Assembly: GCF_047601025.1 (NCBI RefSeq)
Contig: NZ_JASGJZ010000001.1
Location: 372,001 to 436,000 of the forward strand
Source of the DNA: Pseudorhodoferax sp047601025
GTDB taxonomy: Bacteria; Pseudomonadota; Gammaproteobacteria; Burkholderiales; Burkholderiaceae_C
Reading direction: 5' to 3'
Length of the DNA: 64,000 nt
How positions within the stretch are numbered: the stretch's first letter is position 1; every line of letters begins with the position of its first letter. The notes below the pieces were generated by a model, which ran no database searches, had not been told where the DNA came from, and saw nothing but the letters and a program-made list of their open reading frames with translations. The position numbers and the translations under genes were made by a program. Of this stretch, positions 46,070-54,466 are shown in pieces.

Positions 46070-47056
46070 ATGGACATCCTCGTTCAGCCGCTCAACCGCG
46101 TGATCCGCGTGGCGCCCGGCGCCAACCTGCTCGAAGCCCTGCGCGCGGCCCAGGTGCCGATGTCGTACTCCTGCCTGTCCGGGCGCTGCGGCACCTGCCG
46201 CTGCCGCGTGCTGGCCGGCGACGTGCTCGACGGCGGGCGGGCCCAGCAGCGCCCGCTGGACGGCATGGACGGCGCGCTGCTGGCGTGCCAGACCTACCTG
46301 ACCGGGCCCTGCACGATCGAGGTCCCCGCGCCGCAGGAGGCGGTGGTGCACCGGGCATGCATCGTCAAGGCCAGGGTCGCGGCCATCGAACCGCTGGCGC
46401 GGGACGTGCGCCGCCTGCTGCTCCGGCCCGCCAAGCCGCTGGCGTTCTCGCCGGGCCAGTACGCCCAGCTCACCTTCGCGCCCGGGCTCTCGCGCCCGTA
46501 CTCGATGGCCAGCCTGCCCGGGCAGGAACTGCTGGAGTTCCACGTACAGCTGATGCCCAGGGGCCGCACCAGCGCCCACATCGCCGGCCGCCTGCGGGTG
46601 GGCGACGCCGTCCGGGTCAGCGGCCCGCTCGGCGCGGCCTACCTGCGCCCCCGGCACGCGGGGCCGTTGCTGTGCGTGGCCGGCGGCACCGGGCTCGCGC
46701 CCATCCTCTGCGTGATCCGCGGCGCCGTGGCGGCCGGCATGCGCAACCCGATCCACCTGTATGTCGGCGTGCGGTCGCCGGGCGATCTGTACGGCCTGGA
46801 CTGGATCGAACAGTTGCGCCGCGATCATCCGGCCCTGGTGGCGCACATCGTCGTCGCATCGGGCGCGAATCCCGCCACCCAGCGCCGCGGCCTCGTGACG
46901 CAGGCCATCGCCCAGGACATCGCCAGCCTGCACGGCTGGCGCGCCTACCTGCGCGGCACGCCGCCGATGGTCGAGACCACCACGCTGGTCGCCCTGGGCA
47001 AGGGCATCGACCCGATGCATGTCCACGCGGATGCGTTCTACATGCAGGGCAACTGA
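46070..47056 (+). CDS. nagAa: NagAa-type ferredoxin reductase
   Basis: The 328-residue protein has an N-terminal plant-type [2Fe-2S] domain with CLSGRCGTCRCRV and a fourth Cys in LACQTYL. The flavin-binding RPYSMASLP and NADP-binding GGTGLAPILCVIRG follow, ending in MHVHADAFYMQGN. This domain order and the ending match NagAa/NahAa, which pass electrons from NAD(P)H to the ferredoxin NagAb. It is divergent from the regulator, 98 bases away, and physically separated from nagG-nagH-nagAb. Confidence 0.93.
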   Translation: MDILVQPLNRVIRVAPGANLLEALRAAQVPMSYSCLSGRCGTCRCRVLAGDVLDGGRAQQRPLDGMDGALLACQTYLTGPCTIEVPAPQEAVVHRACIVKARVAAIEPLARDVRRLLLRPAKPLAFSPGQYAQLTFAPGLSRPYSMASLPGQELLEFHVQLMPRGRTSAHIAGRLRVGDAVRVSGPLGAAYLRPRHAGPLLCVAGGTGLAPILCVIRGAVAAGMRNPIHLYVGVRSPGDLYGLDWIEQLRRDHPALVAHIVVASGANPATQRRGLVTQAIAQDIASLHGWRAYLRGTPPMVETTTLVALGKGIDPMHVHADAFYMQGN

Positions 47057-47081
47057 GGAATGCCGGCGCCCAGGCCGCAGG

Positions 47082-47190
47082 CTACCGGCCGACACGGGCC
47101 TCGATGCGCCGGTTGCGTGCCTGGCCCTCGGGCGCGCTGCTGTCGGCGACCGGGCGATCGGGGCCCCGGTCCGAGGCGCTGAACGCTCCA
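47082..47190 (-). pseudogene. OmpA-family C-terminal fragment
   Basis: The minus strand encodes about 35 residues reading GPDRPVADSSAPEGQARNRRIEARVGR then a stop. This matches the end of OmpA-like peptidoglycan-binding domains (GxxxPxAxNxTxxGRxxNRRVE). The rest of the domain is missing or scrambled upstream. It appears to be a decayed gene end at the right side of the catabolic island. Bases 47191-47463 hold nothing recognisable. Confidence 0.65.
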
Positions 47191-47463
47191 GGTGAAGCGA
47201 GACCGACAGCCTCGCCTTGAGGACGCTCTTCACGGATTGCTTGGGTCTGTGCTGAAGCGACGGAGCCACCCAATGTGGGCGGTTGCGCGCTGGCGCAATG
47301 CCCTGCCATCGCTCGCAGGCGTCCGCAGATCTTCCGAGCGCCGCGATACAGGCCTTGGCCGGCCCTTCATGCCCCGGCCAGGCGCACCTGGGCCATCAGC
47401 ACGGCCTGGCCATCCACAGATTGCTCAAGGCGGCTAGCGTCTCGGGCTGCGCCATGTTCTTGG

Positions 47464-47793
47464 CCTCCCTCGTTGGCCAACGCGAAGCGCGCCGCGTGTC
47501 GCCAGATTCATCGCTCATTCGCCACGGCACGCTCCATGTGAGCACACGACGCCGCGAACGCTGCCGGGGGCATTGGCCAAGGACATGGGACTCCGGGTCG
47601 AGGCCTCCGTACAAGAGCCATCCAGTATTGCGCGCTGCGCCGCCGGTGCGAAGGCGTGAGAGATGGAGGGATCGAGGTCGCGCGGCCGTGACGGCAAAGA
47701 CGGCATCGGATGCAGCCCGAAAACCCGGCGACGCATCGCGCCGACACGCCCAGGCTGGTCTCTTCAGGAGGATTCGGCAATCCTGAGCGTCTG
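47464..47793. repeat. Direct repeat copy 2 (~330 bp), right boundary of the catabolic island
   Basis: This copy corresponds to 35933-36261 in the same orientation. It starts CCTCCCTCGT and runs through a TCGCCAGATTCATCGCTCAT segment identical in both copies, ending at CCTGAGCG inside the LysR gene tail. In this copy the LysR gene is intact, so copy 1 looks like the derived one. Confidence 0.85.
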
Positions 47794-48633
47794 AATCAGA
47801 AGGTGGTACAGACTGTCCACGGCCTTGGAGCCGCGTGACGCACGGCTGCGGTACACCGACACTTCCATGGGTTCCAGCGGCCCCAGCCCATGCACGCTGC
47901 CCAAGATTTCCAGATGCGACGGCGCGCTGCACCGGGTCAGAACCGCAACGGCCAATCCGCTCTCGACAGCTGCAATCTGGCCCGCCAGGCTGGAGCTGTT
48001 GTAGACCACCTTGTACCGACGCCCCTGCAAGCCCAATGAATTGATCGCGCTGCGCCTTGCCAGACTGGTGCGTTCATAGACCGCGATAGGCAAAGGATCA
48101 CGCCGCCACGCGTCGAACTGCGGCGAGCCCACCCACACCATCGGTTCGTGGAACAACAAGGTGCCGCGTCGGGCGTGGTCGCGCGAGATCAGCGCCAAAT
48201 CCAGGTCGCCACTCTCGACGCGCGGAATCAGGGATGTCGATTGCTCGCAGTTCAGCTCGATCTCCACGTTGCCGTATCTCGGGGCGAAGCGCTTGAGAAC
48301 GGGCGTCAGGTAGCTCGCGGCGTAGTCGTCTGGAACCCCCAGGCGAACGCGGCCCGTCAACTCCTCGCCGTGGAAAGCCACCTGCACCTCCGCATGCAGA
48401 TCGAGTATCCGTCGGGCGTAACCCAGCAGGACTTGCCCGTCAGGCGTGAGTTGGTGCTGCCGTGGGCCGCGCACCAAAAGTTGCCGCCCCACGGCAGCCT
48501 CCAGTTTCTTGAGCTGCATGCTCACGGCCGATTGCGAGCGATGCAGTTCCGGCGCGGCGCCGGACAACGAACCCGCGTCCACGACCGTGACAAAGCATTT
48601 GAGCCAATCGACTTGCAGGTCTGGGCTGTGCAT
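47764..48633 (-). CDS. LysR-family regulator divergent from azlCD
   Basis: The 289-residue protein has a LysR helix-turn-helix (DWLKCFVTVVDAGSLSGAAPELHRSQSAVSMQLKKLEAAVGRQLLVR) and a two-lobed effector domain (TGRVRLGVPDDYAASYLTPVL, DLALISRD, AVESGLAVAVL). It is transcribed away from azlC across a 172-base spacer, so it probably controls that branched-chain amino-acid-type exporter. Its last codons lie inside repeat copy 2. Confidence 0.9.
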   Translation of the reverse strand: MHSPDLQVDWLKCFVTVVDAGSLSGAAPELHRSQSAVSMQLKKLEAAVGRQLLVRGPRQHQLTPDGQVLLGYARRILDLHAEVQVAFHGEELTGRVRLGVPDDYAASYLTPVLKRFAPRYGNVEIELNCEQSTSLIPRVESGDLDLALISRDHARRGTLLFHEPMVWVGSPQFDAWRRDPLPIAVYERTSLARRSAINSLGLQGRRYKVVYNSSSLAGQIAAVESGLAVAVLTRCSAPSHLEILGSVHGLGPLEPMEVSVYRSRASRGSKAVDSLYHLLIQTLRIAESS

Positions 48634-48805
48634 GACGCTTCCGTGATATTCGATCCTCGGATGGAAGACTGCAGAATTATGCGCTTTTCGTTACCTCCTG
48701 ACTGGTGCATCCTTCCGGCCTGCACGTCTGCCAACGGCTGACCTTCGCAAGCGATCCATGCTTCGCCGCGACGCTGAAAGAAGTACATGAGAAAGAGATG
48801 AGGCT

Positions 48806-49516
48806 TTGACAAGCACTCCTGCCATTGCATATGAACTTGATCGCCGCAGCGTATGGCTTGGCTTCAAGCAGTTGCTCCCCATTTCCCTTTTCGTGGTCGT
48901 TTTCGGCCTGGCATTCGGGCTGGCCGCCCCGCAGTCAGGACTGGACATCCCTTCGACCGTCCTCATGAGCACCCTGGTCTTTGCCGGTGCTGCGCAGTTC
49001 GCCGTGCTGGATCTGTGGGGATCGCAAGTGCCCCTGATCCCGCTGGTCATCACGGTCTTTGCCGTCAACGCCCGGCACCTGCTGATGGGGGCCACGCTCT
49101 ATCCGTGGATGCGCCATCTGCCGCCTGCCAGACGATACGGAGCCATGCTGTTCGTCTCCGATGCCAACTGGGCCATGTCCATGCAGGCATTCGGACGTGG
49201 CGAGTCCGGCCTGGGGCTGCTGCTGGGTGGCGGAATCGCCTTGTGGCTGGCTTGGATACTGGGTTCCTGGCTGGGCCTCTACTTCGGCAATTCCATTCAT
49301 GATCCGGTGCGCTGGGGTCTGGACATGGTGATGGGCTGCTTCCTACTGGCGATGGTGATTGGCGGACAGAAGAACCTGCGTCTGTTCGTCATATGGACAG
49401 TCGCTGCCTGCTCGTCGTTGCTGGCTTACTCGTATCTTCCGGAAAACAGCCACGTCGTCGTGGGGGCGTTGGCGGGCGGTGTTCTGGGCATAGTCTGGAT
49501 GGAGAAAAATCCATGA
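48806..49516 (+). CDS. azlC: AzlC-like amino-acid exporter subunit
   Basis: The only usable start is TTG at 48806, because an in-frame stop lies six codons earlier; GAGATGAGG precedes it. The 236-residue membrane protein has GFKQLLPISLFVVVFGLAFGLAA, FAGAAQFAVLDLWG and FAVNARHLLMGATLYPWM, the conserved blocks of AzlC, the large subunit of branched-chain amino-acid (analogue) exporters. It overlaps azlD by four bases. Confidence 0.9.
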   Translation: MTSTPAIAYELDRRSVWLGFKQLLPISLFVVVFGLAFGLAAPQSGLDIPSTVLMSTLVFAGAAQFAVLDLWGSQVPLIPLVITVFAVNARHLLMGATLYPWMRHLPPARRYGAMLFVSDANWAMSMQAFGRGESGLGLLLGGGIALWLAWILGSWLGLYFGNSIHDPVRWGLDMVMGCFLLAMVIGGQKNLRLFVIWTVAACSSLLAYSYLPENSHVVVGALAGGVLGIVWMEKNP

Positions 49517-49824
49517 GCATCGAATCGACAGTCACCGGCACGCTGGTCATCATTCTGGTCATGGCGGTGGTGACACTGGCTACCCGCTGGGGCGGAATCT
49601 TCGTGATGTCGTTCATTCCCATCGGCCGCAAGATGCAGCAGTTCATCCGTGCCATGTCCGGCTCGGTGTTGGTGGCACTTCTTGCGCCGCTGGCAATGAA
49701 GGGTGACAACGCCGCGCGGCTGGCGCTGCTGGTCACGGCCACCGTGATGCTGCTGCTGAAGAAGCCTCTGCCCGCGATCGCTGCCGGCATCATCGCGGCA
49801 GCGTTGCTCCGCCATTTTTTCTAG
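49513..49824 (+). CDS. azlD: AzlD-like small exporter subunit
   Basis: The 103-residue protein has four hydrophobic helices (LVIILVMAVVTLATRWGGIFVMSF, ARLALLVTATVMLLLKKPLPAIAAGIIAAALL). The TRWGG and KKPLPAI segments fit AzlD. It starts at an ATGA overlap with azlC; the pair forms the exporter. Confidence 0.88.
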   Translation: MSIESTVTGTLVIILVMAVVTLATRWGGIFVMSFIPIGRKMQQFIRAMSGSVLVALLAPLAMKGDNAARLALLVTATVMLLLKKPLPAIAAGIIAAALLRHFF

Positions 49825-49831
49825 GCGCGTC

Positions 49832-50617
49832 GTGACAACCATCACCTTGTTCAAACTTGCCGCAGCGCCCTTTCTGATCCTTTCCGTCACCTGGCTGGCC
49901 CGCCGCTTCGGGCCTGCCGTGGGCGGACTTATGATGGGTATTCCGCTCTTGACCGGGCCTATCTCGATCTTCACGGCCGTGGAGCAAGGCGCGGACTTCG
50001 CCCGCCAATCCGCAGCCGCCAACCTCGTGGGGCAGGTATCTACGTGCATCTTCTGCTTCGTGTACGCAGCAACGGCAGCGCGCAGGGAGGCATGGGCCAG
50101 CGCGGCATGTGGAATTCTGGGCTTCTTCGTCGCCACCCTGGTCTGGAGCCAGTTTCACTGGTCGCTGCTAACGGCGGCGCTCTTTTTTTCCGTCAGTCTC
50201 GCAGTACTGGGCTGGAGCTTTCCGAAACTCCCTACCAGCGCACCCGGTCGCACGGCACCGAAATGGGAGCTGCCGGCACGAATGGTCGTCGCCGGATGCT
50301 TTGTGCTGGCCATCACGCTCGTCAGCGCACACCTTGGGCCACAGCTGAGTGGACTGACCGCCCCCTTTCCCGTGTTCGTGCTGATACTTGTGGTCTTTAC
50401 CCATTTGCACGATGGAAATGGCGCGTCCGCCGCCATGACCAAAGGCGTCATCCTGGGATCTCCAGCCTTTGGAGCATTCTTCATGACTGTCGCCGCAGGG
50501 TTGGAGCGCCTTCCGATCACTGTGGTCTACCTTGGCGCCACGCTCCTGAGTGTTGGCGTCGGCGGGGGCATGCTATGGCTCCTCGAACGCTTCAAAGTTG
50601 GACACGCCTCGGCCTGA
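49832..50617 (+). CDS. Integral membrane protein of unknown function
   Basis: A GTG seven bases after azlD starts 261 residues with about eight hydrophobic segments (LFKLAAAPFLILSVTWLARRFGPAVGGLMMGIPLLTGPISIFTAVEQG, SLLTAALFFSVSLAVLGWSF, FGAFFMTVAAGLERLPITVVYLGATLLSVGVGGGMLWLL). The GIPLLTGPIS loop after helix 2 is a feature, but I do not recognise the family. Tight spacing suggests co-transcription with azlCD and a transport-related role. Confidence 0.8.
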   Translation: MTTITLFKLAAAPFLILSVTWLARRFGPAVGGLMMGIPLLTGPISIFTAVEQGADFARQSAAANLVGQVSTCIFCFVYAATAARREAWASAACGILGFFVATLVWSQFHWSLLTAALFFSVSLAVLGWSFPKLPTSAPGRTAPKWELPARMVVAGCFVLAITLVSAHLGPQLSGLTAPFPVFVLILVVFTHLHDGNGASAAMTKGVILGSPAFGAFFMTVAAGLERLPITVVYLGATLLSVGVGGGMLWLLERFKVGHASA

Positions 50618-51412
50618 GCACCGTGCCCTCGGCAGGGCCGCAGTTCAAGATGAAGCATTGAGTTTCTTCAACTACTCCGAAACCGCCGTGGCCAACCGCG
50701 CCAGCCGACGGACCCCTCCGCCCCACCGCACACGCCGACATGCACCGCCCCGGTTCGTGCCGTCCAGCCCGGTCGACAGCGTGGTGCTCTACGTGGTCCC
50801 GACCGACGGCGTGCCGGAGCAGTTCGCGCGAACGTCGCCCGGGCATTGACCGAGGACACCGGACTCTGGGTCAAGGCCTCCCTCCGGGTGCCGTCCGGGG
50901 TCGACGGCCCATTCACGGAGACCAACCAGTACCCGACCGAGGACTCCCCGCCCCTGGGCACCAGCCTGGCGAGGCGGCTGGCGGATGCGAGCGCGCGGAC
51001 GTACTTCATCGTGCTGACCCGATCGCGACATCAACGCCCGCTCCCGGAATTTCCGGTTCCAGTTCTCGCTGCACGGCCCGATGGTGCGCACCTCCGTGCT
51101 GTCCCCGGCGCGGCTGGCGTACGCGCAGGATGGATCACCGGCCCCGGCCGAGGTGGTCGCGCTGCGCACGCGGAAGATGCTGATGCGCATCGTGGGCGAG
51201 ATGAAGCTCGGATGGACGAGAACGGCCGACCTGGCCGATCCCATGTACGCGCCGCTCATGTCGGTGAAGACATCGACCGCATGCGCCTGGTGCATACGGT
51301 GCGCAGGCGCCGGCCCCTGGCGCAGTAGCGCCCGGCATTCCCGCACCGGAACGGCCACCCGGCCGCGAGGGGCGGCCAGCCGGCGCCGCAAGGCCCGGCC
51401 GCCTGCGCGGCC
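50618..51412. other. Gene-poor stretch with a decayed repeat piece
   Basis: No convincing gene is present. Bases 50827-50905 resemble the middle of the 330-bp repeat (GGGCATTG..CCGAGGACA..GGACT), and nearby translation includes a DGPF segment seen in YCII-type domains, too decayed to call. The remaining ORFs lack start signals and family patterns. The stretch separates the azl cassette from the treY end. Confidence 0.55.
50827..50905. repeat. Partial third copy of the 330-bp repeat
   Basis: About 60 bases aligned with 47550-47625 and 36021-36095 share roughly three quarters of positions, including CGCGAACG, GGGCATTG and AAGGCCTCC-like words, in the same orientation. The flanking parts of the repeat are absent. 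Confidence 0.5.
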
Positions 51413-54400
51413 TCAAGGTTCGTGCGGTGTGTGCGGTGTGCGCGCGTCGATCCAGAACGCCGCCACCGGCAGCGCCTGCAGCGCATCCGCCAGGCGCAGC
51501 ACGCCGCGCGGCAGGCGGCGCGGGCTGTGGCTCAGCACGTCCAGCGCGAGCTGGTCGCCCTCGCCGCCCGGCCAGCCGGCGAAGGCCGGCGCCAGGTCCA
51601 CGCTGGCGTCGCCCCAGCAGGCTTCGCCGACCGGCGCACGGCCAGGCTCGCGCAGCAGCCGGGCCAGCAGCCGCGCGGCCAGCACCACCAGCAGGCCCTC
51701 ACGCGTGCGGCGCGCGTAGGCCACCACGTGGCCGCGCGCGCGGCCGGTGGTCCGCAACGGGATGTAGGCGCCCTGCGCGAACAGCGCCGGGTCCTCGCGG
51801 CGCAGGGCCAGCAGGCGCCAGGTGGCCCAGAGCTTCAGGCGCCCGTCCTGCGGCGTGGCGGCCATGTGCGCCAGCGCGGCCAGGCGCTCGGGCTCGGGCG
51901 CCAGCAGCAGCGCCTCCAGCGCGGCCAGCGTGCCTTCGCGCAGCGCGTAGTCCACCGGACGGCGGTTGTCCGGGTCCACCAGGCTCAGGTCCTGCATCTC
52001 GTTGCCCTGGTAGAGGTCGGGCACGCCGGGCGAGGTGAACTTGATGGCCACTATCGCCAGGCTGTTCAGCGCGCCGAACCAGGCCAGCTGGGCGGCCAGC
52101 GCGCGCAGGTCGGCCAGGGCCGGGTTCGGCGCCGGCCGGGCCAGCAGGCCTTCGACGAAGGCCTGCAGCGCCTGCTCGTAGTCCTCGTCGGGACGGACCC
52201 AGCTGGTGCGCAGCTTGGCCTCGCGCGCGGCCTTGCGCATGTAGCGCACGATGCGCTCGCGGTAGGCGGCCAGCGCTTCTTCGTCCAGTTCGCCGGGCGG
52301 CAGGCTGCCGAGCAGCGTCTGGTAGAGCAGGAACTCGTCGTCGCGCGAGGGCGCGGGGCCGCCGGGCAAGTCGCGGCGCAGCGAGCGCGTCCAGCGGTGC
52401 CAGCGCGACAAGCCCAGCCGCCACGGCGCCGGCCGCTCGGACAGCACGGCGATGCGGTTGCGCACGTCCTCGCTGCGCTTGTTGTCGTGGGTGGAGGTGG
52501 CCAGCAGGGTGTGCGGCCAGCGCGCGGCGCGGTCGGCGCTGGCGCCGTGGAAGGCCGCCAGCGTCAGGCCCAGGGCCTCGGGCTCGCCGCCGACCTCGTT
52601 CAGCGAGACCAGGCGTAGGTGGCGGTAGAAGGCGCAGTCCTCCACGCCCTTGGCCGCCAGCGGCGCGCAGAACTGCTGGAAGCGCCAGGCGAAGCGGCGC
52701 AGCGGCAGCAGCGCGTCGGCGCCGCTGCCGGGCGCGCACTCGCCCAGCAGGCAGCGGCGCAGGAAATCGAACACGCTGGGGTCGGCGATGGCGCTGCGCC
52801 GGCGCGCCTGGGCGACGGCCCAGTCGATGAAGCGCCGGTCCTGCTCGCTGGCCTGCTCGACCACGTAGGTGCGGTAGACCGGCATCGCGGCGGCGGTCTC
52901 GGCGATGGCCTCGCGCAGCGTGGTGAAGCCGTAGTCGCGCGTGCGGCGGTTGGCGCCGGCGATGCGCTTGAGCTGCGTGGCCAGCAGGTTCAGCTCCGCG
53001 CCCAGCGCACCGTGGGCGACGGCGCGCTTGGCGGCGAACACCGTGTCCGCGTACGGCTCGGCGTTGCCGGTGAAGCTGCGCCAGATGCGCTCCATGCGCG
53101 CGCCCTGGCTGCGGTCGGTCACCAGGCCGTTCAGCAGCGCGCCGAAGCGGTAGCCGGTGGTGCCGTGCAGCGGCCAATCCCGCGGCATGTCGGCATGGGA
53201 GGCGGTGATCTTCTCGGCCACGACGTACAGCGCCAGCGCGTCCGGCTCCGGCGCGGCGTCGGGCTGCAGCGCGGCGCGGCGGCGGCGGTAGCCCTCCTGC
53301 AGCCGCGCGAAGTACTGCGCCGGGTCGCGCAGGCCGTCGGGGTGGTCGATGCGCAGGCCGTCGACGATGCCGGCGGCCGCCAGGTCCAGCGCCAGCGCGT
53401 GCGTGGCCTCGAACACGCGCTCGTCCTCCACGCGCAGGGCGGCCAGCTCGTTGATGTCGAAGAAGCGGCGGTAGTTGATCTCGTCGGCCGCCACGCGCCA
53501 GAAGCCCAGGCGCCAGGCCTGCTGCTCCAGGAAGGCGTGCAGCGCGTCGCGCGCCGGCGCGCCGTTCAGCAGCTCCAGCGCGCGCTGCAGCGCCTGGGTG
53601 GCCGGCGCCTTGCGCTGGCCGGTGAACTCGGCGAAGGCCAGGCGCAGCCGGCCCGCGGCCTCGGCGCGTTCGCGCGCGCCGGCGGCGCCGCGGTCGGCGC
53701 GCGGCGGCAGGGCGTCGGCCTGCTCGGCCAGCAGGGTCAGGCCCTGGGCCGTGTCGGCGTCCTCGGCCACGTCGGCGGCCAGGCGCAGCACCGGGCCCCA
53801 GGTGCCGGGGTCGGTCGGGAAGCGGTGCTCGAAGTAGCGCAGCGCGAGGCGGTGCTCCTGCGGCTCCCAGTGCAGCTGCAGCTCGCCGCGGTCCAGCACC
53901 TCGCCGTAGGGTGCGCCCAGCACCGGCAGCAGGACCTTGCCGGCCATGGCCGGGTCCATGGGCTGCCAGTCGATGTCGAAGAAGCCGGCGTGGGCCGAGG
54001 CCTGGCCATGCTCCAGCACGTCGGCCCACCAGGGGTTGTCGCCGCCGATCACGCCCATGTGGTTGGGCACGATGTCCAGCAGCAGCGCCAGGCCCTGGCC
54101 GCGCGCGGCCAGGGCGAAGCGCTCGAAGCCGGCGCGCCCGCCCAGCTCGGGGCTGATCTCGCGCGGGTCGGCCACGTCGTAGCCGTGCAGGCTGCCGGGC
54201 CGCGCGCGCGTGATCGGCGAGCAATAGACGTGGCTGACGCCCAGCCGCGCCAGGTACGGCAGGATGGCCGTGGCGGCGGCGAAGTCGAAGCCCTGGTGCA
54301 GCTGCAGCCGGTAGGTGGCGCGCGGGATCGTGGCGCCTGCCGGCGAACCGGCTTCCGGACGGGCGGCGGCGCGGGCGCCTTCCGGCGGCCGGGCGGCGCT

Positions 54401-54466
54401 CGCTGGCGCACGGCCCGGTCCCTCCGGGAGTGAAGGATCCCCTTCGGGCGGCCGGGCGGGGCTCAC
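51413..54466 (-). CDS. treY: Maltooligosyl trehalose synthase
   Basis: The GTG at 54466 overlaps the treZ stop (GTGA) and gives 1017 residues, longer than usual. The first ~50 residues are a Pro/Ala/Glu-rich linker (VSPARPPEGDPSLPEGP...) encoded by a REP-like repeat. The enzyme proper begins at TIPRATYRLQLHQGFDFAAA. Catalytic GH13 blocks are LLLDIVPNHMG, IVDGLRIDHPDGLRDPAQYF (nucleophile Asp), VVAEKITA (acid Glu region) and LATSTHDNKRSEDVRNRI (transition-state Asp). It turns the reducing end of maltodextrin into a trehalosyl unit, which TreZ then releases. Confidence 0.93.
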   Translation of the reverse strand: MSPARPPEGDPSLPEGPGRAPASAARPPEGARAAARPEAGSPAGATIPRATYRLQLHQGFDFAAATAILPYLARLGVSHVYCSPITRARPGSLHGYDVADPREISPELGGRAGFERFALAARGQGLALLLDIVPNHMGVIGGDNPWWADVLEHGQASAHAGFFDIDWQPMDPAMAGKVLLPVLGAPYGEVLDRGELQLHWEPQEHRLALRYFEHRFPTDPGTWGPVLRLAADVAEDADTAQGLTLLAEQADALPPRADRGAAGARERAEAAGRLRLAFAEFTGQRKAPATQALQRALELLNGAPARDALHAFLEQQAWRLGFWRVAADEINYRRFFDINELAALRVEDERVFEATHALALDLAAAGIVDGLRIDHPDGLRDPAQYFARLQEGYRRRRAALQPDAAPEPDALALYVVAEKITASHADMPRDWPLHGTTGYRFGALLNGLVTDRSQGARMERIWRSFTGNAEPYADTVFAAKRAVAHGALGAELNLLATQLKRIAGANRRTRDYGFTTLREAIAETAAAMPVYRTYVVEQASEQDRRFIDWAVAQARRRSAIADPSVFDFLRRCLLGECAPGSGADALLPLRRFAWRFQQFCAPLAAKGVEDCAFYRHLRLVSLNEVGGEPEALGLTLAAFHGASADRAARWPHTLLATSTHDNKRSEDVRNRIAVLSERPAPWRLGLSRWHRWTRSLRRDLPGGPAPSRDDEFLLYQTLLGSLPPGELDEEALAAYRERIVRYMRKAAREAKLRTSWVRPDEDYEQALQAFVEGLLARPAPNPALADLRALAAQLAWFGALNSLAIVAIKFTSPGVPDLYQGNEMQDLSLVDPDNRRPVDYALREGTLAALEALLLAPEPERLAALAHMAATPQDGRLKLWATWRLLALRREDPALFAQGAYIPLRTTGRARGHVVAYARRTREGLLVVLAARLLARLLREPGRAPVGEACWGDASVDLAPAFAGWPGGEGDQLALDVLSHSPRRLPRGVLRLADALQALPVAAFWIDARTPHTPHEP
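54360..54466. repeat. Two REP-like units inside the treY 5' end
   Basis: Unit A (54435-54466) and unit B (54360-54403), read on the minus strand, start GTGAG/GCGAG and share GCCCGGCCGCC and GAAGG. Unit B matches the hipA-junction element in 36 of 44 bases. A 13-base word CGGTCCCTCCGGG at 54416-54428 also occurs at 17791-17803 beside the hairpin near ribH. Typical intergenic REP-like material has here become coding. Confidence 0.55.

Noticed and set aside
50846..51328. Plus-strand ORF with a DGPF segment as a YCII-family gene
   Set aside because: Only one short segment fits; the surrounding sequence and frame do not continue the domain.
52619..54433. Long plus-strand ORF opposite treY
   Set aside because: Same antisense effect of GC-rich codons; Arg/Gly/Gln/Val-rich without any motif.
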